A DNA stretch of 18,639 nt from Pseudomonadota bacterium (lineage in GTDB: Bacteria; Pseudomonadota; Alphaproteobacteria; Caulobacterales; Caulobacteraceae). Made by a program: the position numbers and the translations under genes. A model generated the notes under the pieces. The model did not search any database and had not been told where the DNA came from. It saw nothing but the letters and a program-made list of their open reading frames with translations. Where the stretch lies: assembly GCA_023433585.1 (NCBI GenBank), contig JAEZCL010000115.1, forward strand, positions 1 to 18,639, given 5' to 3'. This document shows positions 6,862-14,416 of this stretch, in pieces; position 1 is the first letter of the stretch; every line of letters begins with the position of its first letter.

Positions 6862-9149
6862 CAGAAGCGATACCCCAGGCGCACGCCGACCGTGCGCGGA
6901 CGGTTCACGCCGTATTTGCCGTCCACGAAGGCTTCGGGGTGGACGTAGTTGATCGACCGGTCGTCAAACAGGTTCTCGACATAGGCGCCGATGGTGAACC
7001 GGTCGAAGGCCGCGGCCAGGGTGGCGTTCACGATGGTGTATTCGTCGGTCCAGTCATAGGTCGGGCTGACCACGCCCGGCTGGCCCGGCACGTTCGGGAA
7101 CGACCCGGGGAAGTCGCCCACATGGATCACCGCCACCGAGGCGTTGCCCTCGGCCGTGTCGAACAGGTCGAAGTTGTAGTTGACCAGGAACGAGCCCGAG
7201 AACCGCGGGCCCGACAGGCGCGCGCCCATGACCGCGCCGGAAATGGCGGCTTCCTGAGGCGTCAGGGTGTCCACCTCGGCGTTGTTGATCGCGCCGTTCA
7301 GGGCGATGGTCCAGCCCGTGGCCGGGATGGCCATGAACTCGAACTCCAGGCCCTGGCTGTATGCGCCGCCGATGTTGGTGGCGAACTGCACCTGGTCCGA
7401 AACCCGGTTGGCCTGAACCTGAATGTCGTTCCAGTCGATGTGGTAGAGCGCCAGATTGGCGGCCAGACGACCGTTCAACCAGCGTCCCTTGAGGCCCACT
7501 TCATAGCTGATCAGCTCGTCGGAATCGGCGCCGAAGGGAATGACCAGATCGGTCGGATCAAGGGCGCTGACCGAGCCGGCCCAGGCGTTGACGATCGGGC
7601 CGCGGAAGCCGGTGGCCACCGTCGCGTAGGTGGTGATCGAAGGCGTCGGCCGCCACGAGATGCTGGCGCGGTAGGACGGCCCGGTCTCTTCGACCTTGAC
7701 GCCCGTGGCGCCGGCGCCCGGCGTGACGGTCAGCGGCCCTGGAATCCAGAACAGCGCATTGGTCAGGTAGTTGCTGGAGTAGCCGCCCGCTTCGGTGAAG
7801 CCCTGGGCGTCGGTGCTGCCGTATCGCAGGCCGCCCGTGATCCACAGGTCGTCCGTGAAACGATAGGTCAACTGACCGAAAATCGCCCGCTCATGCATGA
7901 TGGAGTAGCTGTGCGAGCGCGAGTAATATTCATCGGGAAGCCCGGTGATGCCGCGCGCCGCCAGGAATTCCGGGGAGGACCGGTAGTTGAAATCCACGTC
8001 GCGGCGACGCTCGAAATAGAAGCCGCCCAGCACCCAGTCGAACCGCCCGCCGGGATCGGACACCAGCCGCATCTCCTGCACGAAGGTCTCGTCCCAGGCG
8101 TCGGCGTCCAGGGCGAAAGGAATGGCCTGGGCGAAGGTGCCGGCCAGGTCGACGTGGAACAGGGCGTCGTAGTCGGACCAGGTCGACGAACTGGTCAGCC
8201 TGGCGCCGTCAAACTGATATCCCAGCGTCAGATTATAGTTCGTCATGACGCCCGAGAACCTGTCCGGCCTGTCCGAACGGCGCGTGTCCTCTCCCAGCGT
8301 CGGATTGACCAGCGAGGAGTCCTGCGGGTCGCTCTCCTCCTGCGAATAACGAAGCTGGATCGACAGCCGGTCCGTCGGCTCCCACAGCAGGGTGGCCCGG
8401 CCGCCCCAGCTTTCCAGAGCGTTCGAGTTTTCGATGCCCGTGCCGATATTGTTCAGATAGCCTTCCTCGTCGCGCGTGAAGCCGACGATCCGCAGCGCCA
8501 GCTTGTCCTCGACCAGCGGGATGTTGACCATGGCGTTGTAGCGCTGACGCAGGGAATCCGAACCCGTCACGCCGATGTCGGCCAGGAACGAGGCCTCGAA
8601 GCCGTTGGGGTCGGGCGCATGGGTCAGAATGCGCAGGGCGCCGGCCAGCGAGCCCGAGCCGAACAGCGTCCCCTGAGGCCCGCGCAGGAACTCGATCCGC
8701 TCCACGTCGTAAAGACTGGGATCCAGGATGGTGGAGTTGCCGTTCGAGGAGATCGGCAGTTCATCGATGTAGATGGCCACCGTGCTCTGCAGATTGGCGT
8801 TATAGCCGTTGGTGGCGATGCCGCGCGCGGTGAAGTTGTTGAAATTGGCGCTGGCCCGGTTCAGCACGACGCCCGGCGTCTCATAGGCCAGGCCCTCGTA
8901 TCCGACGATGCCCTTGGCGTTCAACTCGTCCTGCGACAGGGTCGAGATGCTCATGGGGACGTCCTGGATCCGCTCCGCGCGGCGGGTGGCGGTGACGATG
9001 ACCTCTCCGACTTCGGTGGTTTCCGCTTGCTGGCGCTCTTGGCGCTCCTGGGCCGCAGCGGCGGCCTCGGCTTCGGTCCATGCATAAGCCGGCATGGACA
9101 CCGCCATCTGTGCGACAGCGCAGGCCGACGCGAGTAGTATCACCCTCAT
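6861..9149 (-). CDS. TonB-dependent outer-membrane receptor
   Basis: A 762-residue receptor for energised uptake across the outer membrane. A signal peptide ends near residue 23 (MPAYA). A Gln/Glu/Ala-rich linker follows, then a TonB-box-like segment EVGEVIVTATRR at about 46-57. The plug domain includes the RIEFLRGPQGTLFGSGSLAGAL segment, shared by receptors for bulky organic substrates as well as siderophores. The C-terminal beta-barrel ends in RLGYRF with the terminal aromatic residue needed for barrel assembly. The start has GGAGG seven nt upstream. It is the first gene of the operon, and its stop shares one base with the MFS start. No SusD-like partner is present. The catabolic genes behind it argue for uptake of a carbon source, probably an ester, rather than iron; that is inferred from context. 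Confidence 0.95.
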   Translation of the reverse strand: MRVILLASACAVAQMAVSMPAYAWTEAEAAAAAQERQERQQAETTEVGEVIVTATRRAERIQDVPMSISTLSQDELNAKGIVGYEGLAYETPGVVLNRASANFNNFTARGIATNGYNANLQSTVAIYIDELPISSNGNSTILDPSLYDVERIEFLRGPQGTLFGSGSLAGALRILTHAPDPNGFEASFLADIGVTGSDSLRQRYNAMVNIPLVEDKLALRIVGFTRDEEGYLNNIGTGIENSNALESWGGRATLLWEPTDRLSIQLRYSQEESDPQDSSLVNPTLGEDTRRSDRPDRFSGVMTNYNLTLGYQFDGARLTSSSTWSDYDALFHVDLAGTFAQAIPFALDADAWDETFVQEMRLVSDPGGRFDWVLGGFYFERRRDVDFNYRSSPEFLAARGITGLPDEYYSRSHSYSIMHERAIFGQLTYRFTDDLWITGGLRYGSTDAQGFTEAGGYSSNYLTNALFWIPGPLTVTPGAGATGVKVEETGPSYRASISWRPTPSITTYATVATGFRGPIVNAWAGSVSALDPTDLVIPFGADSDELISYEVGLKGRWLNGRLAANLALYHIDWNDIQVQANRVSDQVQFATNIGGAYSQGLEFEFMAIPATGWTIALNGAINNAEVDTLTPQEAAISGAVMGARLSGPRFSGSFLVNYNFDLFDTAEGNASVAVIHVGDFPGSFPNVPGQPGVVSPTYDWTDEYTIVNATLAAAFDRFTIGAYVENLFDDRSINYVHPEAFVDGKYGVNRPRTVGVRLGYRF

Positions 9150-9220
9150 CTCATTTCCTCCCTCGAACGCCGGTCATTATCGCCGACGCTTTCGAGCAAT
9201 GGGACACGGGATGGAAAGCT

Positions 9221-9226
9221 TGTCAA
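9221..9226 (-). promoter_or_regulatory. Candidate -35 box of the receptor operon
   Basis: A perfect TTGACA on the minus strand lies 72 nt upstream of the receptor start and directly next to the inverted repeat at 9227-9246. No good -10 hexamer is found at 17-18 nt: the available sequence is CCCATT or CCATTG. A GATAAT lies at 9176-9181, but 39 nt away, which is too far to pair with it. The -35 call is therefore tentative. Confidence 0.35.
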
Positions 9227-9246
9227 CATTCACTCTCGCGTGAATG
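9227..9246. promoter_or_regulatory. Candidate TetR operator, inverted repeat A
   Basis: Perfect 7-bp arms CATTCAC (9227-9233) and GTGAATG (9240-9246) flank a 6-bp spacer, 20 bp in all, a normal size for a TetR-family operator. It abuts the TTGACA at 9221-9226 and lies between the divergent receptor and serine hydrolase genes. A bound repressor could therefore block both. Assignment to the TetR protein at 1562-2314 is inferred from gene context only. Confidence 0.45.
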
Positions 9247-9258
9247 AATGTTATTCAT
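9244..9258. promoter_or_regulatory. Candidate operator, inverted repeat B overlapping A
   Basis: Perfect 6-bp arms ATGAAT (9244-9249) and ATTCAT (9253-9258) flank the spacer GTT. The arms use the same TGAAT/ATTCA core as repeat A and overlap its right arm by three bp. The core thus occurs four times within 32 bp, which suggests two overlapping binding positions or one protein binding as a pair of dimers. Confidence 0.4.
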
Positions 9259-9307
9259 CCGGTCGTGAGCCGCCCGCCAGTGGCGCCGCCGAAGGGAAGG
9301 GAACGTC

Positions 9308-10531
9308 ATGATGAACCGCAGGAGCCTTATGGTTTGCGGAGCGGCCGTAGCCGTGGCGGGGGCGTCGTCGGCGCAGGTCGCGGGGCTTGATCCGGTCGTC
9401 GCACGCCTTCGGCGCTTCGTCGAAGACGGCGATCTGCCGTTCGCCTCGCTGCGAATCGCCCGCCATGGCCGGGTGCTGGCCGAAGCGCACATCGCGGGCG
9501 TGGAGACGGTGGGGCCGGGATCGCTCTATCGGATCTACTCCATGACCAAGCCCGTGGTCGCCGCCGCGACGGTGCTGCTCATCGAGGACGGGCGGCTGAC
9601 GCTGGACACGCCGGTCGCCGAGCATGTGCCCGAGTTCGCCGATCTCCAGGCCATGGCCGGCGGGCTGGACAGGCTGGAGCCTGCGCGGACCATGACCGTG
9701 GGGCATCTGCTGACCCACACCTGCGGCCTCGGCAACAGCTGGGGCGACGGGGCGACCGCGCCGCTGTACCGCGAAGCCGGTCTGGTGGCTGCAGCCTGGA
9801 TGTACGATCCCGCCATCGGCGGGCTGGGCGAGTTCGCCCGGCGGCTGGGGCGCATTCCGCTGGAATTTCAACCGGGCGCCGGCTGGCGTTACGGCTATGG
9901 CCTGGACATCGCGGGCCTGGTCATCGAGCGCATCAGCGGCGAACGGCTGAGCCGTTTCCTGGACCGCCGCATCTTCGATCCCCTGGGCATGGACGCGACC
10001 GGGTTCTTCGCGCCCGAGGAACAGGCCGGGCGCCTCACGGGGCTCTACACCGGCCTCGGCGCGACGCGGCGGCGAGTGGAGGACGGCGGCGAGCGGGCGC
10101 CCCTCAACCGGCCTCTGGCCGACAGCGGCAGCGGCGGCCTGGTGTCCAGCCTGTCGGACTATGGCCGCTTCGCCGACATGCTGGCCGGAGGCGGCGCCGT
10201 CGACGGCGTTCGCGTGATGGGCGCCGAATCGACGCGGCTGCTCATGACCCCTCATGGCCCGCAGAACGTCATCCGCCCCGCCCTGGCGCAATTCGGCCTG
10301 GGCGACGGCGTGTTCGCCCAGGCCCTGGGCGGCGTGACCCGGCTGAACGACGATGTGGGACCGGGATCTGCGGGTGAATACGGATGGGGCGGGGCGGCCA
10401 GCACCGGATTCTGGTGCACTCCCGGCCTGGGCCTATCGGTCGTGCTGATGACCCAGCTGATGCCGTCCAGCGCCGTGCCTGTGCGCGAGGCGCTGCGCCC
10501 GATGATCTACCGCGCCCTGGCCGATGGGTGA
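9308..10531 (+). CDS. Exported serine hydrolase, class C beta-lactamase/EstB family
   Basis: A 407-residue serine hydrolase of the beta-lactamase-related family, which includes EstB-type esterases and penicillin-binding-like enzymes. The nucleophile motif S-x-x-K is SMTK at residues 78-81. The second motif Tyr is Y195 in WRYGYG. The C-terminal motif is WGGAASTGFW instead of the K-T-G of true beta-lactamases, which matches EstB-like esterases. The N-terminus NRRSLMV followed by an Ala-rich stretch ending ASSA looks like an export signal with a Tat-like Arg pair. Two adjacent ATGs (9308 and 9311) could serve as start; a GGGAAGGGAA purine run precedes both. It is transcribed away from the receptor operon and shares its control region, so it may be a second esterase acting on the same substrate. 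Antibiotic hydrolysis is unlikely but cannot be excluded by sequence alone. Confidence 0.9.
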   Translation: MMNRRSLMVCGAAVAVAGASSAQVAGLDPVVARLRRFVEDGDLPFASLRIARHGRVLAEAHIAGVETVGPGSLYRIYSMTKPVVAAATVLLIEDGRLTLDTPVAEHVPEFADLQAMAGGLDRLEPARTMTVGHLLTHTCGLGNSWGDGATAPLYREAGLVAAAWMYDPAIGGLGEFARRLGRIPLEFQPGAGWRYGYGLDIAGLVIERISGERLSRFLDRRIFDPLGMDATGFFAPEEQAGRLTGLYTGLGATRRRVEDGGERAPLNRPLADSGSGGLVSSLSDYGRFADMLAGGGAVDGVRVMGAESTRLLMTPHGPQNVIRPALAQFGLGDGVFAQALGGVTRLNDDVGPGSAGEYGWGGAASTGFWCTPGLGLSVVLMTQLMPSSAVPVREALRPMIYRALADG

Positions 10532-10556
10532 GGACGGGAGGCGGTGATCCCGGGAC

Positions 10557-10745
10557 TCAGGTCCTGTCCGCCGGGCGCTGTTTGAAGGTGTCGCCGATCT
10601 CCCGAGCGTCCGAGCCGTCCGGCCCCGCCTTTCGCTGAGAGTCGCGCCCCACCCGCCGGACCGCCTCGTCTGAGGTGGCGGCGTCCGGCTTGCCTCCGGG
10701 AATGGCGCCGTTGTCCTTGCGCCCCTGGCTCTGTCGTTCGGGCAT
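10557..10745 (-). CDS. Small hydrophilic protein, function unknown
   Basis: A 62-residue protein, strongly hydrophilic, rich in Gly, Asp, Arg, Lys and Gln, with no signal peptide, membrane helix or Cys. It is probably largely disordered. Support for a real gene is a strong ribosome binding site (AAGGAGG, five nt before the ATG) and its neat fit between neighbours: 25 nt after the end of the convergent hydrolase gene and 92 nt from the divergent ligD start. The segment GRKDNGAIPGGKPDAATSD looks like a conserved family motif I have the impression of seeing in Caulobacterales hypothetical proteins, but I cannot verify this. I do not assign a function. Its position beside ligD may mean co-regulation under DNA damage or stationary phase. 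Confidence 0.6.
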   Translation of the reverse strand: MPERQSQGRKDNGAIPGGKPDAATSDEAVRRVGRDSQRKAGPDGSDAREIGDTFKQRPADRT

Positions 10746-10837
10746 GATGTCCTCCTTTGAGCGGATTCAACGCATCAAACGACTTTGGGCGCCGAAGCTG
10801 ATCCTCGGGCGTTAGGGACGCGAAGGAGCCATCGTCC

Positions 10838-13396
10838 ATGCCCGCTGAGCTGAAGACCTATCGCGCAAAACGAGACTTCTCCCGCACGCCGGAGCCTTCC
10901 GGGCACAAGGGCGCGGCGCGCACGGCCAAAGGCCTGAAGTATCTGATCCAGCGTCATGCGGCCACGCGCCTGCATTATGATCTGCGCCTGGAGCATGCCG
11001 GGGTGCTGAAGTCCTGGGCGGTGACCAAGGCCCCGTCGCGCGACCCGTCAATCAAGCGGCTGGCGGTGGAGGTCGAGGACCATCCCCTCGATTACGGCGG
11101 CTTCGAAGGGACCATTCCGAAAGGGAACTACGGCGCCGGCACGGTGCAGATGTGGGACGTCGGGAGCTGGACGCCGCGAGACACGGATGTGGAGGCGGCG
11201 CTGCGCAAGGGCGTGCTCAAGATCGATCTGGCCGGCGAACGTCTGAGGGGCGGGTGGGCCCTGATCCGGCTGAAGACCGACCGGGGCAAACGGTCCAAAC
11301 GTGAGAACTGGCTGCTGGTGAAGGAGAAGGACGACCACGCCGTGGCCGGCGAAGGGGACGCCCTTATGGAGATCGACGCCTCGGTGACGACCGGCCGCTC
11401 CCTGGCCGAAATCACGCAGGGCGTGAAAGGCGCGCGGAGCTGGACATCATCACGGCCCGCCACACGCAAGTCGCCCAGCCCCAAGATTCAGAAGCCGAAG
11501 CCGAGCACGGGAAAACCCCGCGCCTTCATCCCCGTTCAGTTCGCCCAGACGGCGGACCATCCTCCCTCCAGGCCCGGCTGGGCGCACGAGATCAAGTTCG
11601 ACGGCTATCGCATCCAGATCGCCGTCGGCGGGGGGCGGGCGGTGCTGCGCACCCGGAGCGGTCTGGACTGGACGGCGAAATTTCCGGTTCTGGCCCGCCA
11701 GGCGGCGGCCTGGCCCGAGGCGGTGATCGACGGGGAGCTGTGCGCCCTGAACGACGATCATGCTCCGGATTTCTCCGCGTTGCAGGCGGCCATCGCGGAG
11801 GGGCGCACCGACGCGCTGATCTATTTCGCCTTCGATCTGCTGTTCGAGGGCGACGAGGACCTGCGCGGCCTGCCGCTGTCGCACCGCAAGGCGCGGCTCA
11901 TGGCCTATTGCAATCGGGTGGGGGAGGCGGGGCCGAACCTGCGTTATGTGGACCATTTCGCCTCGTCCGGCGAGGCGGTGCTGAAGAGCGCCTGCCGCAT
12001 GGACCTGGAAGGCGTGATCTCCAAATCCCTGAACGCGAAATACAAGGCGGGGCGCACCGCGACCTGGGTCAAGTCCAAGTGCCGGGGCCGGGACGAGGTG
12101 GTGATCGGGGGCTGGTCGTCCGAGGGCGGCGCGCGCCTGCGCTCGCTGCTGGTGGGCGTGAAGACGGATGACGGGCTGCGTTACATGGGCCGGGTGGGAA
12201 CGGGATTCTCCGCCGTTCTGAGCCGATCCCTGATCCCGGCCCTGAAGGCCGCCGCCGCCGACCGCAGCCCGTTCACCGGCGAGGGCGCGCCCAAGGGGGG
12301 ACGCGACATCCACTGGCTGAAGCCTGTGCTGGTGGCCGAGATCGAACACGCGGGCCTGACCGAGAGCGGATCGGTGCGGCAGGCCGCCTACAAGGGGCTG
12401 CGCGAGGACAAGCCGGCCAAGGAGGTCACCGCCGAGCCCCAGCCGCCCGCCTCGGCCCCCGCCGCTGCGCGGTCTCCCGCCGCGCGGAACGCAAGGGACA
12501 AGGTGATCGTCGCCGGCGTCACCATCTCCAATCCGGACAAGGTGCTGTGGCCGGCGCACGATGGCCGCCCGCCGGTCACCAAGGCCGACCTGGCCCGCTA
12601 TTATGAACAGGCGGCCGACCGGATCCTGGCCCATGTGGCCGACCGTCCAGTGTCCATCGTGCGGGCGCCGGATGGGATAGAAGGCGAACGGTTCTTTCAG
12701 CGCCACGCCATGCCCGGCCACAACCCGCGCCTCCGGCTGATCGATGTGAAGGCCCGAAAGCCTTATGTGGCGGTCGCCGACGCGGGCGGTCTGGCCGCCG
12801 TCGGTCAGTCCGGCGGGCTGGAGCTGCACCCCTGGGGTTGCAAGCCGGGCGATCCCGAAACGCCCGAACAGATCACCTTTGACCTGGATCCCGACGAGGG
12901 GCTGGATTTCGCGGACGTCATCCAGGCCGCGCGGCTTCTGAAGCCGTTTCTCGAAGACCTGGGCCTGACGCCCTTCGTCAAGACCACCGGCGGCAAGGGG
13001 CTCCATGTGGTGGCTCCCATCCGCGCCGACAGCCGCAGCCGCGTGGACTGGGACCAGGCCAAGGCGTTCGCCAGGGCGGCGTCCGAGGCATTGAAGGCGG
13101 CCCATCCGGATCGGTTCACGACCACCCTGGCCAAGAAGGCCAGGGGCGGGAAGATTTTTCTCGACTATCTGCGCAACGGCCGGATGGCCACCGCCGTCGC
13201 GCCGTGGTCGCCGCGTGCGCGGCCTGGCGCGACCATCGCCACGCCGCTGGCCTGGCCCCAGGTCCGCAAGGGCCTGAACCCGGCCGCCTTCACCCTGCAG
13301 TCCGCCGCAGCCCTGCTGAAGAAGCCCGACCCCTGGCGCGACTTCCGCAAAGCCCAGGCGCCGCTGAGGCCCGCGATGCGCAAGCTGGGGCTTTAG
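10838..13396 (+). CDS. ligD: ATP-dependent DNA ligase LigD (PE-ligase-polymerase)
   Basis: The multifunctional end-processing and sealing enzyme of bacterial non-homologous end joining, 852 residues with domains in the order phosphoesterase, ligase, polymerase. The 3'-phosphoesterase domain (about 1-200) has RHAATRLHYDLRLE with H40, H46, D48 and R50, plus H82 and Y86; these sit two residues from the Pseudomonas aeruginosa LigD active-site positions as I recall them. The ligase domain (about 230-525) has the nucleotidyl Lys253 in EIKFDGYR, then DGEL, and EGVISKSLNAKYKAGR and WVKSK near 391-414. A Pro/Ala linker leads to the primase-like polymerase domain (about 555-850) with FDLDPDEG (D682, D684) and IFLDYLRNGR (D776). 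AAGGAG lies nine nt before the ATG. Ku is convergent downstream, completing the pathway. Confidence 0.98.
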   Translation: MPAELKTYRAKRDFSRTPEPSGHKGAARTAKGLKYLIQRHAATRLHYDLRLEHAGVLKSWAVTKAPSRDPSIKRLAVEVEDHPLDYGGFEGTIPKGNYGAGTVQMWDVGSWTPRDTDVEAALRKGVLKIDLAGERLRGGWALIRLKTDRGKRSKRENWLLVKEKDDHAVAGEGDALMEIDASVTTGRSLAEITQGVKGARSWTSSRPATRKSPSPKIQKPKPSTGKPRAFIPVQFAQTADHPPSRPGWAHEIKFDGYRIQIAVGGGRAVLRTRSGLDWTAKFPVLARQAAAWPEAVIDGELCALNDDHAPDFSALQAAIAEGRTDALIYFAFDLLFEGDEDLRGLPLSHRKARLMAYCNRVGEAGPNLRYVDHFASSGEAVLKSACRMDLEGVISKSLNAKYKAGRTATWVKSKCRGRDEVVIGGWSSEGGARLRSLLVGVKTDDGLRYMGRVGTGFSAVLSRSLIPALKAAAADRSPFTGEGAPKGGRDIHWLKPVLVAEIEHAGLTESGSVRQAAYKGLREDKPAKEVTAEPQPPASAPAAARSPAARNARDKVIVAGVTISNPDKVLWPAHDGRPPVTKADLARYYEQAADRILAHVADRPVSIVRAPDGIEGERFFQRHAMPGHNPRLRLIDVKARKPYVAVADAGGLAAVGQSGGLELHPWGCKPGDPETPEQITFDLDPDEGLDFADVIQAARLLKPFLEDLGLTPFVKTTGGKGLHVVAPIRADSRSRVDWDQAKAFARAASEALKAAHPDRFTTTLAKKARGGKIFLDYLRNGRMATAVAPWSPRARPGATIATPLAWPQVRKGLNPAAFTLQSAAALLKKPDPWRDFRKAQAPLRPAMRKLGL

Positions 13397-13456
13397 AGCA
13401 TGATCGTTTTAGACGGAACCGCGCAGCGGTTCCGGCTGAAGCGTGAATCATGCTCT
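13395..13456. repeat. Palindromic repeat, copy 1
   Basis: A 62-bp element with perfect 10-bp outer arms, AGAGCATGAT (13395-13404) and ATCATGCTCT (13447-13456). An inner perfect 9-bp stem is formed by CGGAACCGC (13414-13422) and GCGGTTCCG (13426-13434) around a three-base loop. It begins inside the ligD stop codon, whose AG is the first two bases of the arm. It is related to copy 2 in the reverse orientation. It looks like a dispersed intergenic palindrome of the kind common in alphaproteobacteria, and in RNA it could form a strong structure at the ligD 3' end. Confidence 0.8.
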
Positions 13457-13468
13457 CGCTTTTATCTG

Positions 13469-13530
13469 GAGCCTGATTCACCGCATCGATGAAATCGCGA
13501 AGCGATGCCATCTCAACGGATCAGGCTCTA
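13469..13530. repeat. Palindromic repeat, copy 2 (reverse orientation)
   Basis: Perfect 9-bp outer arms, GAGCCTGAT (13469-13477) and ATCAGGCTC (13520-13528), enclose inner inverted repeats GCATCG/CGATGC (13483-13488, 13503-13508) and ATCGC/GCGAT (13494-13498, 13502-13506). When reversed and complemented it aligns with copy 1 along both ends: AGAGCxTGATC at one end and GTGAATCAxGCTC at the other. The A-T pair of the outer stem in copy 1 is a C-G pair here, so the stem is kept. Together with copy 1 it fills most of the space between convergent ligD and ku. Confidence 0.78.
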
Positions 13531-13558
13531 GGCGGATGGGGGATGCGACTCCCCCGCC
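13531..13558 (-). terminator. Possible terminator hairpin of ku
   Basis: GGCGG (13531-13535) pairs with CCGCC (13554-13558), and after a two-base bulge GGG pairs with CCC, closing a ten-base loop. The hairpin begins directly after the ku stop codon. No U-run follows in either direction, so it is a GC-rich hairpin of uncertain terminator strength. It could also act on ligD read-through. Confidence 0.35.
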
Positions 13559-14416
13559 TCAGGCCGCCTTTGATTTGGATGCGGTCTTGCGGGTCGAGGA
13601 TTTCTTGGCGCCGGGCTTCCTGGCCGGAGACTTCCGCGCCGAGGACGATCCCTTCAAGCTGGCCTTCAGCGCCTCCATCAGGTCGATGACATTGGTGTCC
13701 TCGGGCTCGGCCGCCGTGACGAGGCCCTGACCCTTCTGCTTGGCCTTTATCATCTTGCGCAGCGCATCGTCGTAGCGGTCGCGGAAGCGGGTCGGGTCGA
13801 ATTCGGCATGCTTCTGATTGATGATGCGCGTGGCGATTTCAACCATGTCCTTGTCGGCCTTCACCTCGGGAATGTCGTCGAAGAACTCGTCCGCGTCACG
13901 CAACTCCTCATGAGGCCGCAGGGCGTAGGCGATCAGGCCGGACTCCCACGGCTCCAGCGCCAGCTGTCGCTCGCGCCCGCGTAGAACCAGGCAGCCGATG
14001 GCGATCTTGCCCGCCGCCTTCATGGCGTCGCGGATGACCACGAACGCCTCGGCCTCAGGCCCCTTTTGCGGCACGAGGTAATAGGGATCGTCCCAGTAGC
14101 GCCGATCGATGTCGGCCTCGTCGACGAACTGGTCGATGGCGATCGTCCGGGTGCTCTCCAGCTTCACCTGATCGAAGTCGGCGTCGTCGAACAGGACATA
14201 TTCATCCTTGGACACCTCATAGCCCCTGACCAGGTCCGAACGCTCGATCGGCCCGGTGTCGGGATCGGTGGGCGTCATGCGGATGCGGTTGTGGGTGTCC
14301 GGATTAATCAGGTGAAAGCGCACCTGCCCGGCCGAGGTGACGGCCGAATACAGGGCGACCGGACAGGTCACGAGGGAGAGTTTCAGATGACCCTGCCAGG
14401 TAGGGCGTGCAGCCAT
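13559..14416 (-). CDS. ku: Non-homologous end-joining protein Ku
   Basis: A 285-residue bacterial Ku, the homodimeric ring that binds broken DNA ends and recruits LigD. The N-terminus ARPTWQGHLKLSLVTCPVALYSA is the classic start of the Ku core, with the beta-barrel spanning about residues 1-230. FVDEADIDRRYWDDPYYLVP and the later GQGLVTAAEPEDTNVIDLMEALKASL are further family hallmarks. The last 30 or so residues form a Lys/Arg/Ser/Ala-rich basic tail, as in many bacterial Ku proteins where it helps DNA threading and LigD contact. AAGGAG lies seven nt before the ATG. The gene faces ligD tail to tail, 162 nt apart across the palindromic repeats, so the two are not one operon although their products work together. 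Confidence 0.97.
   Translation of the reverse strand: MAARPTWQGHLKLSLVTCPVALYSAVTSAGQVRFHLINPDTHNRIRMTPTDPDTGPIERSDLVRGYEVSKDEYVLFDDADFDQVKLESTRTIAIDQFVDEADIDRRYWDDPYYLVPQKGPEAEAFVVIRDAMKAAGKIAIGCLVLRGRERQLALEPWESGLIAYALRPHEELRDADEFFDDIPEVKADKDMVEIATRIINQKHAEFDPTRFRDRYDDALRKMIKAKQKGQGLVTAAEPEDTNVIDLMEALKASLKGSSSARKSPARKPGAKKSSTRKTASKSKAA

Noticed and set aside
9308..10531. Reading the serine hydrolase as a true class C beta-lactamase.
   Set aside because: The K-T-G motif is replaced by WGG and the Y-x-N motif by Y-G-Y, which fits EstB-like esterases better.
10778..10804. A GGATC-N18-CGTT pattern upstream of the small protein gene, like a general-stress EcfG sigma promoter.
   Set aside because: The -35 has a mismatch from GGAAC and the spacing is at or beyond the long end of what I recall for these promoters, so chance is likely.
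10507..10839. A 110-codon minus-strand open frame between the hydrolase and ligD genes.
   Set aside because: It overlaps the better-supported 62-residue frame in another register, runs into the convergent hydrolase gene and has no good ribosome site.
11450..13105. Long open frames opposite ligD, and similar ones opposite the GMC gene (14537-16285) and the TonB receptor gene (6849-9137).
   Set aside because: They are antisense to genes with complete catalytic or structural motifs, and their translations lack recognisable domains; high GC makes such frames common.
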